In this document: in pieces, positions 1 through 7,566 of the stretch
Layout of the letters: each line of letters starts with the position of its first letter
Numbering within the stretch: position 1 is the stretch's first letter
Assembly: GCA_001898625.1 (NCBI GenBank)
Contig: MKUP01000004.1
Span: forward strand, 62,001 to 126,000
Source: Burkholderiales bacterium 67-32
Lineage (GTDB): Bacteria > Pseudomonadota > Gammaproteobacteria > Burkholderiales > Burkholderiaceae_B
Length of the DNA stretch: 64,000 nucleotides
Direction: 5' to 3'
The notes under the pieces: model-generated
What the model saw: the letters and a program-made list of their open reading frames with translations, nothing else
Databases searched by the model: none
What the model was told of the DNA's origin: nothing
Position numbers and translations under genes: made by a program

Positions 1-1
1 G

Positions 2-979
2 CTCGACGCCGCGTTCGCGCCGCTGGGCATCGCCGTGCAGTCGCTCAACGCCTCGCTCGACCGCCAGGTCCGCGAGGCCCATTTCGATCACGGCCAGCCC
101 GGGCTGTTCCGTCAGGGCGGCATGATCCCGCCGATCTGGAGCCGTTCACGCGGCGCCGACACCCTCGTCATCGCCACCGGCTGGATCGATGAATACCAGG
201 CGGTGATCGCCCTGCCCGACAGCGGCATCCGCGACGGCGGCGACCTGCGCGGCAGGCGCCTGGGCGTCCCCTGCCGGCCGGGCGAACAGATCGACTACTG
301 GCGGGCCATGTGCCTGCGCGGCTATCACAGCGCGCTCCAGCTTGCGGGCCTCGCGCCCACCGACGTGGAATTCGTCGCGCTGCCCATCCACGAAGGCCAG
401 ATTCCCACGGGCGGCGCGTCGCAGCGGGGTTCGCTGTGGCACGGCGCGCCCCGGGCCCGGCGGCAGAGCCGCGAAGCGCTGGCCCTGGTCCGCGGCGAAG
501 TCGATGCCATCTACACCGCCAGCCCGGCCGGCGCGCAGCTGACGGCCTTCCTGGGCGCCCGGATCGTGGTCGACATCGGCGCCGCGCCGTCTCCCGCGCT
601 GCGCAGCAACAACCAGGTCCCGGCCATCCTGACGGTGGACGGCAACCTGGCGCGCACCCGGCCCGAGCTGGTCGTACGCTACCTGGCGGCCCTGTTCGAC
701 GCCGCCGACTGGGCCCGCGCCCATCCCCTGGAAGCGGACGCCATCCTGTCCGAAGACGTCGGCACCACGCGCGAATGGCTGGTCGCGGCCCATGGCAGTG
801 ACGTCGCGGCCAGGCTCGCGCCGGTGCTCGACCCCGCCCATGTCCAGGCGGTCGGCGCCCAGAAGGACTTCCTGCTCGGCCTGGGGCTGCTGGAAAAGGA
901 CTTTGACCTGCAGGCGTGGATCGCCCCGGAGTTCATCGAAGCGGCCGCCGCGACGCGAGGCTCCCATGCAACTGCCTGA
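2..979 (+). CDS. DszB-like aromatic sulfinate desulfinase homologue (5' partial)
   Basis: The frame is open from the first base, so the true start lies upstream; 325 codons are visible. The protein belongs to the periplasmic-binding-protein fold family that includes SsuA/NMT1 receptors and DszB, the 2'-hydroxybiphenyl-2-sulfinate desulfinase. The whole visible length resembles DszB: a QPxxxRxGGxIPP segment, LRGRRLGVP, DAIYxxxPxGxQL and a C-terminal WIAPEF. The DszB active-site His60 and Arg70 appear to be kept as His27 and Arg37 of the visible fragment with the same 10-residue spacing. The third catalytic residue (Cys27 in DszB) would lie outside the window, as would any signal peptide. It overlaps the next gene by 14 bases. 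It could instead be a plain ABC receptor; desulfinase function is inference. Confidence 0.75.
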   Translation, partial: LDAAFAPLGIAVQSLNASLDRQVREAHFDHGQPGLFRQGGMIPPIWSRSRGADTLVIATGWIDEYQAVIALPDSGIRDGGDLRGRRLGVPCRPGEQIDYWRAMCLRGYHSALQLAGLAPTDVEFVALPIHEGQIPTGGASQRGSLWHGAPRARRQSREALALVRGEVDAIYTASPAGAQLTAFLGARIVVDIGAAPSPALRSNNQVPAILTVDGNLARTRPELVVRYLAALFDAADWARAHPLEADAILSEDVGTTREWLVAAHGSDVAARLAPVLDPAHVQAVGAQKDFLLGLGLLEKDFDLQAWIAPEFIEAAAATRGSHATA

Positions 980-2597
980 ACCCCTTTCGTCGGTATCGCC
1001 GCCCCGGCCGCTGTCGGCCGCCGGGCGCGGCGTCGTGGCCAGCGCCCATCCGGCGGCCAGCGCGGCCGGCCGGACCATGCTCGAGCGCGGCGGCAACGCC
1101 ATGGATGCCGCCATCGCGATGGCGGCGGCGCTGGGCGTGGCGCAGCCGATGATGAGCGGCCTGGGAGGCGACAGCTTCATCCTCTGGTACGACGCCGCGA
1201 CGGGCCGGATCACGTCCGTCAACGGCTCGGGCCCGGCGCCTGCGGCGGCCGCGGACGACCCGGCGCGCACCCTGCCCATGCGGGGCCTGGGTTCGGCCTC
1301 GGTTCCCGGCGCGGTGGATGCGATGTGCCTGGCCTACGACCATCATGCCAGCGGCCGGCTGTCCTTCGGCGAACTGCTGGCGCCGGCGATCGAACTGGCG
1401 GAACGGGGATGCGAGACACCGCATTTCTGCGCCCGGTTCTTCGCTCTGAACGAAGCGCTCCTGGCGGCCGATCCCGGCGCGCGCCAGGCCTTGTTGATAG
1501 ACGGCCGCGTGCCGCGCGAAGGCGAATTGCTGCGGCAACCCGACCTCGCGCGCACGCTGGAACGCCTGGCGACGCGCGGCCGCGACGATTTCTATGGCGC
1601 GGGCCTGGGCGCCCGCCTGGCCGAACTCAGCCGCCAGACCGGCGGCCCCTTCCGAGAATCGGACTTCGACGGCGTTTTCGCCGAGATCGCGGCCCCCCTC
1701 CAGGTTCCCTACGGCGATGGGTGGGTGGTCAGCAACCCGCCCGTCGCCCAGGGCTTTGTCCTGCTGGAGGCCCTGGGCATCCTGGACCGGCTGGACCTCC
1801 CTGCGGATGACCACGCACTGCGCGCGCATTGCATGATCGAGGCGCTCAAGCACGCCTTCGCCGACCGCAACGATTTCCTGGGAGACCCCCGCTTCACGGC
1901 CAATCCGCTGCCCCAGTTGCTGGCCGCGCCGCGCCTGGACCGGGTCGCCGCCACCATCGACCCGTCGCGGGCCGCCACCGCGCTGCCGCGCGCGCGCTGG
2001 TCGCTCGGCAGCGGCGACACCACCTGCTTCGTGGCGGCCGACGCCCAGGGCAACGTGGCGAGCTACATCACCAGCATCTCGACGCCGTTCGGCGCGGGCG
2101 TGGTCGTACCCGGCACGGGCGTGCTGCTCAACAACCGCGCGGGCCGCGGATTTTCCCCGGACGCCCACTCGCCCAACCATCTCGCTCCCGGCAAGCGCAC
2201 CATGTCCACGCTGCACGTCTACATGGCCCTGGACAGCCAGCGGCGGCTGGTCATGGCGGGGGGCACCGCCGGCGGCGATGGACAGCCGCAGTGGAACCTG
2301 CAGATCCTCGACGCCGTCCTGAACCGCGGTCTGTCGCTGCGGCAGGCGGTGGACCAGCCGCGCTGGGAACTCTTTCCCGGCAGCGACCCCGCCCATCTTG
2401 CCCACCCTTACGAGATCCGCGTCGATCGCCGCCTCGACGCCACGCTGGTCGACCGGCTCCGCGCGCTGGGCCACACGATCAGCGACAAATCGCTGGGCAT
2501 GCTGGGAGCGGCGCAGGTACTGGGGATCGCGCCATCCGGGGGTTTCGTCGCCGCTGCCGATCCCCGGGCAGACGGGGCCGCGTACGCGGTCGGTTGA
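966..2597 (+). CDS. Gamma-glutamyltransferase family protein, cytosolic type
   Basis: 543 aa Ntn hydrolase of the gamma-glutamyltransferase family, which breaks the gamma-glutamyl bond of glutathione and its conjugates after self-cleavage into two subunits. The predicted nucleophile is Thr352 in the GDTTCF motif, followed by the conserved GNVxSY and PGTGVLLNN segments; the His usual two residues after Thr is Cys here. No signal peptide is visible, unlike secreted Ggt, so it resembles the YwrD-type cytoplasmic branch. The ATG start has a GAGG five bases upstream and overlaps the end of the preceding gene. Its position between a desulfinase homologue and a glutathione-dependent isomerase suggests processing of a glutathione or glutamyl adduct (inference). 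Confidence 0.9.
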   Translation: MQLPEPLSSVSPPRPLSAAGRGVVASAHPAASAAGRTMLERGGNAMDAAIAMAAALGVAQPMMSGLGGDSFILWYDAATGRITSVNGSGPAPAAAADDPARTLPMRGLGSASVPGAVDAMCLAYDHHASGRLSFGELLAPAIELAERGCETPHFCARFFALNEALLAADPGARQALLIDGRVPREGELLRQPDLARTLERLATRGRDDFYGAGLGARLAELSRQTGGPFRESDFDGVFAEIAAPLQVPYGDGWVVSNPPVAQGFVLLEALGILDRLDLPADDHALRAHCMIEALKHAFADRNDFLGDPRFTANPLPQLLAAPRLDRVAATIDPSRAATALPRARWSLGSGDTTCFVAADAQGNVASYITSISTPFGAGVVVPGTGVLLNNRAGRGFSPDAHSPNHLAPGKRTMSTLHVYMALDSQRRLVMAGGTAGGDGQPQWNLQILDAVLNRGLSLRQAVDQPRWELFPGSDPAHLAHPYEIRVDRRLDATLVDRLRALGHTISDKSLGMLGAAQVLGIAPSGGFVAAADPRADGAAYAVG

Positions 2598-2621
2598 CCA
2601 TTCGCTCGCTTAGGAGCCGCC

Positions 2622-3716
2622 ATGAATACCAGACGCCGTTCTCCCCCCGCCGTCCCCTCGCCCACCCGGCGCCGGCTGACCGCCCTGTCGTGCCTGGCCT
2701 TGGCCGCGCTGCCGCCGTGGACGCGCGTGCTGGCCGCGCAGCCGGACCAGGCGCTGCGCAAGGTGCGTGTGGGCATGCTCGACAGCCTGTCCGAGGCGCC
2801 CGCGCTGATCGCCTACGAACAGGGCTACTTCAAGGAAGAAGGGCTGGACGTGGAGTTCGTGTCGTTCAGCAACACCGCCGACATGGTGGCCCCCTTGAGC
2901 GCCCGCCAACTCGACGTCGCCTCCGGTGCGCCCACGCTGGCGCTGTTCAACGGCGCCCTGCGAGGCCTGCCGTTCAAGCTGGTCGCCGACAAGGGGCGAA
3001 ACTCTCCGGGCCACGGCTTCAATGCGCTCGTGGTGCGCAAGGATCTGGTCGACTCGGGCCGTGTCAAGAGCATCGCCGATATCAAGGGCATGAAGGTGGC
3101 GACGCCTTCCCGCCATTCCCCGATGGAACTGCAGTTGGACATGGCCCTGCGAACCGCCGGACTGGGCCTGAACGATGTCGGACTCGAGCAGCTCGCGTTT
3201 CCCAGCATGATCGCCGCGCTCACGAACAAGGCGGTGGACGCCGCGCTGATGATCGAACCCCTGGTCACGGTCATCGCCCAACGGCAGATCGGTACGCGTC
3301 TGCTGGGGTTCGACCAGACCTCTCCCGAGTTCCAGATCGCCGGCATCATCTATGGCCCCAGCCTGACCCAGGCCGACTCCGATGTCGGCAGGAAATGGAT
3401 GGTCGCCTACGTGCGCGGCATCCGCGCCTACCTCGATTCACTGGACGGCCGAGGCTCCCGCGACGTGACCGAGCGCGCGCTCAGTCGCCACATCGAAGTC
3501 TTCAAGAACCAGGAGTTGTTGAAGAAACTGGTCTACCCGGGATTCAACCCCGACGGCTACCTCAACCTGCAGACCATCAAGGACAGCATGGCGTGGTACG
3601 CGGGACTGGGGCTGCTCAAGACGCAGCCCCGGCTGACCGATCTGGTCGACTACCGCTACCTGGATTACGCCCTGGATCGCCTGGGCCGCAAGGGCCCCCG
3701 GCAAGGAGTCAATTGA
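2622..3716 (+). CDS. ABC transporter substrate-binding protein, NMT1/SsuA-like
   Basis: 364 aa periplasmic receptor. The N-terminus carries a twin-arginine-like signal (TRRRL at residues 15-19, then a hydrophobic run ending near Ala39). The mature part has the NMT1/SsuA fold signature: VGMLDSLSEAP near the start, EQGYFKEEGLDVEF, and a central SMIAALTNKAVDAALMIEP typical of nitrate/sulfonate/taurine receptors. It probably delivers its ligand to the ATPase and permease encoded two genes downstream. Family members bind sulfonates, thiamine precursors, riboflavin or aromatic acids, so the ligand is not fixed by sequence. GGAG lies upstream of the ATG. The next gene starts after one base. Confidence 0.9.
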   Translation: MNTRRRSPPAVPSPTRRRLTALSCLALAALPPWTRVLAAQPDQALRKVRVGMLDSLSEAPALIAYEQGYFKEEGLDVEFVSFSNTADMVAPLSARQLDVASGAPTLALFNGALRGLPFKLVADKGRNSPGHGFNALVVRKDLVDSGRVKSIADIKGMKVATPSRHSPMELQLDMALRTAGLGLNDVGLEQLAFPSMIAALTNKAVDAALMIEPLVTVIAQRQIGTRLLGFDQTSPEFQIAGIIYGPSLTQADSDVGRKWMVAYVRGIRAYLDSLDGRGSRDVTERALSRHIEVFKNQELLKKLVYPGFNPDGYLNLQTIKDSMAWYAGLGLLKTQPRLTDLVDYRYLDYALDRLGRKGPRQGVN

Positions 3717-3717
3717 C

Positions 3718-4791
3718 ATGACCTCCGACAGCCTCGAACAACTGCATGCCGACATGGAACGGGCGCGCCTGGTGCCCACGTGGAAATACGTCTCGCAGTT
3801 CGTATCCATGCAGCCTGTCGTCAGCTACCGGCCGTTCCTGTGGAAATGGGACCACGTGCTGGCCCATCTGATGCGGGCGGGGGATCTCGTGACCCTGGAG
3901 CGCGGCGCCGAGCGGCGATCGATGGAACATACGAATCCCGACCTGCGGGCCCAATTCTCGACCTCCCATACCCTGGCGACCGCCCTGCAACTGGTGCGCC
4001 CGGGGGAACGCGCGCCCGCCCACCGCCACCAGGCCGGCGCGGTCAGGTTCGCGGCCCGCAGCCACGGCGGCGAGGTATTCACCTGTGTCCAGGGAGAACC
4101 GCTGCGCATGGAGGAGAACGATCTCTTGCTCACGCCCTCGGGCACCTGGCACGGACACAGGAACGATACGGCGCACGACATCGTCTGGCTGGATGCGCTG
4201 GACTATCCGCTGGTCAACCTGCTGCAGGCCAGTTGGTTCGAACCGGGCGACGACGATTCGGCGCCGCCCCGGCCCGAGGGCTACACGACGGCCCGCTACG
4301 GCCATGCCCGGCCGGCCGGCTGGGACGGCGATCCTGCTCCCCAGCCCGTCATGCGCTACCGCTGGCACGACATGCGCGAGTCCATCGAACGCCTGCGCCG
4401 GGAAGACGGCAGCCCCCACGACGGCATCCTGCTGGAGTACGTCAACCCCCGGACCTCCGGCCCCACCCTGCCGACGATGTCCTGCCGCGCCCAACTCCTG
4501 AGACCCGCCGAGCACACCCGGGCGCACCGCGCCACGGCCAGCACCGTCCACTACGTGATCGAGGGCGAAGGCAGCAGCATCGTCGATGGCCAGCGCTTCG
4601 ACTGGGCCCGTGGCGACGTCTTCGTCATTCCGAACTGGGCCTGGCACGAACACCTGAATCCGCACGGCCGCGACGCCATCCTGTTCTGCATCACCGACGA
4701 GCCGGTCATGCGGGCGCTAGGCATGTACCGCGAACAACCCTATCCTGACCACGACGGCCGCCAGACGGTCGGATCCACCTTCACGCCCTAG
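3718..4791 (+). CDS. Bicupin ring-cleavage dioxygenase, gentisate 1,2-dioxygenase-like
   Basis: 357 aa, the usual length of gentisate 1,2-dioxygenase and 1-hydroxy-2-naphthoate dioxygenase. Two cupin domains are visible. The N-terminal one (about residues 90-160) has the HRH pair and the WHGH that supply the Fe(II) ligands, followed by the WLDALDYPLVN strand typical of the family. The C-terminal one (about 260-340) keeps AHRAT, HYVIEGEG and IPNWAWHEH. Such enzymes open an aromatic ring carrying adjacent oxygen functions. The start is one base after the previous stop, with AAGGAG inside that gene. The nearby GST-type isomerase would act on its maleylpyruvate-type product. The ring substrate is unknown. 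Confidence 0.88.
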   Translation: MTSDSLEQLHADMERARLVPTWKYVSQFVSMQPVVSYRPFLWKWDHVLAHLMRAGDLVTLERGAERRSMEHTNPDLRAQFSTSHTLATALQLVRPGERAPAHRHQAGAVRFAARSHGGEVFTCVQGEPLRMEENDLLLTPSGTWHGHRNDTAHDIVWLDALDYPLVNLLQASWFEPGDDDSAPPRPEGYTTARYGHARPAGWDGDPAPQPVMRYRWHDMRESIERLRREDGSPHDGILLEYVNPRTSGPTLPTMSCRAQLLRPAEHTRAHRATASTVHYVIEGEGSSIVDGQRFDWARGDVFVIPNWAWHEHLNPHGRDAILFCITDEPVMRALGMYREQPYPDHDGRQTVGSTFTP

Positions 4792-4800
4792 GAGACGGTG

Positions 4801-5652
4801 ATGAAAGCGATGCCCGAATTCGCGCTTTCCCCCGGCGCGCCGGCGGCCCCCGGACGCCGGCGCGCGATCGTCATGGAAAACCTGGGCAAGCGCTTCCTGG
4901 CCGGCAAGGGCGAATACACGGCCTTGCGCGGCGTCGATCTCGACATCCTGGACGGGGAATTCGTCTGCATCGTCGGGCCCTCCGGCTGCGGCAAGACCAC
5001 GCTGCTGCGCATCCTGGCCGGCCTGGACACGCATACCGACGGCAGGCTGGCCGTACGGCCCGCCGCCGCCGGCAGGCCGCTGACCTCGGTGGTGTTCCAG
5101 GAACACTCCATCTTTCCCTGGCTGAGCGTGTACGACAACGTGGCCTACGGCGTGCGTTCGAGCGGCATGCCCAAGCCGGAAATGAAGCGGCGGGTCGACT
5201 ACTACCTCGACAAGGTGGGCCTGCGGCCCTTCGCCCATGCCTACCCGCACCAACTCTCGGGCGGCATGAAACAGCGCGTCTCCATCGCCCGGGCGTTCGC
5301 CAACGATCCCGAGATCCTGCTGATGGACGAACCGTTCTCCGCGCTGGACGAACAGAACCGCGCGGTCATGCAGGAAGAACTGCTGCGCATCTGGGAGGAA
5401 ACGCGCAAGACGGTCGTCTTCATCACCCATTCCGTCGACGAGGCCGTCCTCCTGGCCGACCGGGTCGTCGTACTGGGCGGCCGCCCGGGCGGCGTGCGCG
5501 CCACGCTGGCCTCGCCCTTCGCCCGCCCGCGGTCCTACGCGGCCCTGCGCGCCGATCGCGCCTATGTCGATCTCGCGTCGCGGGTGGCCGCGCACATCCA
5601 GGAATCCTTCCTGCAAACCCAGTCCGACCAGACAGGAGACGGACATGGCTGA
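4801..5652 (+). CDS. ABC transporter ATP-binding protein, SsuB/TauB-like
   Basis: 283 aa cytoplasmic ATPase of a nitrate/sulfonate/taurine-type importer. Walker A GPSGCGKT (59-66), Q-loop Gln100, signature LSGGMKQ (152-158), Walker B with DEP (176-178) and the switch His210 are intact. I chose the ATG at 4801 because GGAG sits six bases before it; a GTG one codon earlier would be too close. Its last eight bases overlap the permease gene, so the two are translationally coupled. It should energise uptake of the ligand bound by the receptor at 2622. Confidence 0.93.
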   Translation: MKAMPEFALSPGAPAAPGRRRAIVMENLGKRFLAGKGEYTALRGVDLDILDGEFVCIVGPSGCGKTTLLRILAGLDTHTDGRLAVRPAAAGRPLTSVVFQEHSIFPWLSVYDNVAYGVRSSGMPKPEMKRRVDYYLDKVGLRPFAHAYPHQLSGGMKQRVSIARAFANDPEILLMDEPFSALDEQNRAVMQEELLRIWEETRKTVVFITHSVDEAVLLADRVVVLGGRPGGVRATLASPFARPRSYAALRADRAYVDLASRVAAHIQESFLQTQSDQTGDGHG

Positions 5653-6466
5653 GGACCTGATCCCCATCGAGCCCTCGCGCGACATCGGGCACGCGGAACG
5701 CCGCCGCCAGCGCCTGGAACGGCTGCTGTCCGTCGCCACGCCCCTGCTCATCCTGGCCGCCTGGGAAGCCCTGGTCCGCGCGGGGCTGGTCGACGCGCGG
5801 CTGTTCTCGTCGCCCAGCCAGATCGCCGGCACGTTCTGGGCATTGGCGCAGTCGGGCGAACTGGCGCGCCACGTCGGCATCTCGCTGGTGCGCATAGGCA
5901 TAGGCTTCGCGCTGGGCGCCATTCCGGGCGTGCTCACCGGTGTCGCCATCGGGCTCTCGCCGCTGGTCAGGGCGGTGCTGTCGCCCATCATCGCCTCGCT
6001 CTACCCCATTCCCAAGATCGCCATCTTTCCGCTGATCATGGTGATCTTCGGCATAGGCGAAGTCAGCAAGTACGTCCTGGTGGCGATCGCGGTGTTCTTC
6101 TTCATGGCGATCAACTCGGCGGCGGGCGTATTGAATGTCGAGCGCATCTATTGGGATGTCGGCCACAGCTTCCGGGTCGGCCGATTGCGCCGCATCCTGA
6201 CCATCGCCCTTCCCGGCGCGCTGCCCATGATCATCGCCGGCATCCGGCTGAGCCTGGGCGTGTCGCTGCTGGTCCTGGTCAGCGCCGAGTTCGTCGGCTC
6301 GAAAAGCGGCATCGGCTTCCTGGTCTGGGATTCCTGGCAGACCTTCAACATCGAAACGATGTTCGTCGGCATCGTGGTCATCGGCGCGCTGGGCTGGATC
6401 TTCTTCACGGTCGTGGACGAATTCGAACGGCGCTTCCTGCCCTGGGCGCCCGGCAACCGGCGCTGA
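5645..6466 (+). CDS. ABC transporter permease, SsuC/TauC-like
   Basis: 273 aa inner-membrane permease of the BPD_transp_1 family. About six hydrophobic segments are visible, beginning after a charged N-terminus near residue 30. The cytoplasmic coupling loop lies around residues 170-190 (RVGRLRRILTIALPGALP). It overlaps the end of the ATPase gene by eight bases (ATG at 5645 inside the upstream frame). With the ATPase and the receptor at 2622 it makes a complete importer of the sulfonate/nitrate/taurine class. Confidence 0.93.
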   Translation: MAEDLIPIEPSRDIGHAERRRQRLERLLSVATPLLILAAWEALVRAGLVDARLFSSPSQIAGTFWALAQSGELARHVGISLVRIGIGFALGAIPGVLTGVAIGLSPLVRAVLSPIIASLYPIPKIAIFPLIMVIFGIGEVSKYVLVAIAVFFFMAINSAAGVLNVERIYWDVGHSFRVGRLRRILTIALPGALPMIIAGIRLSLGVSLLVLVSAEFVGSKSGIGFLVWDSWQTFNIETMFVGIVVIGALGWIFFTVVDEFERRFLPWAPGNRR

Positions 6467-6477
6467 AGGGACACGCG

Positions 6478-7122
6478 ATGCTCACGCTCTACACCTATTG
6501 GCGCTCATCCACCTCGTACCGGGTGCGCATCATGCTCAACTGGAAGGGCCTGCCCTACCGGCCGGAGTACGTCAGCCTGCCGCGCATGGACCACCGCTCC
6601 GCGCCGTTTCTCGGCACCAATCCGCAGGGCCTGGTCCCCGCTTTGCGGGACGGGGATTTCGAACTGGCGCAGTCGATGGCGATCTTCGAATACCTGGAGG
6701 AACGCCATCCCTCGCCCGCGCTGCTGCCCCCGGACATCCGCCAACGCGCCTACGTGCGCATGCTGGCCAACATCGTCGCGTGCGACATCCATCCCTTGAA
6801 CAACGTCCGGATCCTGCGCCACCTGGAACAGCGCCTCGGCCTGGACGAGGCCGCCCGCAACGGCTGGTACGCCACCTGGATCGCCGCGGGCCTGCAAGCC
6901 TTCGAAGCCTCGCTGGAACACTGGGGCTGGAATGGCGACTACTGCTGCGGCGACGAACCGAGCATCGCCGACGTCTGCCTCGTGCCCCAGCTCTACAACG
7001 CGCGCCGCTTCGGCTGCGACCTGCGCCCCTATCCCCGGCTCGCCGCCATCGCGCAACGCTGCGAATCACTGCCGCCATTCGCCGCGGCGCATCCTTCCAC
7101 CCAGGCCGACGCGGTGGCCTGA
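6478..7122 (+). CDS. Maleylacetoacetate/maleylpyruvate isomerase (zeta-class GST)
   Basis: 214 aa glutathione S-transferase of the zeta class. The N-terminal thioredoxin-like domain has the diagnostic SSTSYRVRI motif (residues 10-18) whose Ser activates glutathione, then NPQGLVPAL and QSMAIFEYLEE for glutathione binding; the all-helical domain follows, with DIHPLNNVRIL and DEPSIADVCLVPQ. Family members perform glutathione-dependent cis-trans isomerisation of maleylacetoacetate or maleylpyruvate, the step after homogentisate or gentisate ring opening. That fits the bicupin dioxygenase three genes upstream. The hydrolase that would complete a gentisate route is not in this operon. Confidence 0.9.
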   Translation: MLTLYTYWRSSTSYRVRIMLNWKGLPYRPEYVSLPRMDHRSAPFLGTNPQGLVPALRDGDFELAQSMAIFEYLEERHPSPALLPPDIRQRAYVRMLANIVACDIHPLNNVRILRHLEQRLGLDEAARNGWYATWIAAGLQAFEASLEHWGWNGDYCCGDEPSIADVCLVPQLYNARRFGCDLRPYPRLAAIAQRCESLPPFAAAHPSTQADAVA

Positions 7123-7155
7123 AACCTCGTGTCCATCCAAGGAGACTTACCGACC

Positions 7156-7548
7156 ATGAAAAGCATCCACGCGCCCGAAATCAAACCCGCGCCGCCCCAG
7201 ACCTGGACCAATTGCAAGGTCCACAACGGCCAGTTCTTCATCTCGGGCATGACCGCCCACGACCTGTCCGGCGGCGTGGAAGGCGACGGCAGCATGTACG
7301 ACCAATCGCGGCGGACCTTCCAGAAGATCCGGCATCTGGTCGAGGCCTGCGGCGCCGTCATGGACGACATCATCCAGCTCAACGTGTTCGTGACCCGCAT
7401 CGAGGAAAGACAGGAGGTCTGGCGGGCGCGCAAGGAATTCTTCACCGGCGATTTCCCCTGCTGCACCCTGGTCGAGGTGACCGGACTCGCCACCCCCGCC
7501 CTGAAGGTCGAGATCAACGCCACCGGCTTCATCGGCGGTCGCGCCTGA
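7156..7548 (+). CDS. RidA/YjgF-family protein lacking the catalytic Arg
   Basis: 130 aa, the standard RidA length. RidA enzymes hydrolyse reactive enamine/imine intermediates and need an Arg (Arg105 in E. coli) in a P-x-R-S-x-VEV context. Here the aligned segment reads PCCTLVEV, placing Cys103 where the Arg should be, so imine deaminase activity is doubtful; Rid subgroups without the Arg are known but poorly characterised. AGGAGA lies ten bases before the ATG at 7156. It ends the operon; the next gene is convergent 18 bases on. It may bind or convert a ring-cleavage intermediate (inference). Confidence 0.88.
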   Translation: MKSIHAPEIKPAPPQTWTNCKVHNGQFFISGMTAHDLSGGVEGDGSMYDQSRRTFQKIRHLVEACGAVMDDIIQLNVFVTRIEERQEVWRARKEFFTGDFPCCTLVEVTGLATPALKVEINATGFIGGRA

Positions 7549-7566
7549 TCCCGCCCGGCGCCGCCG

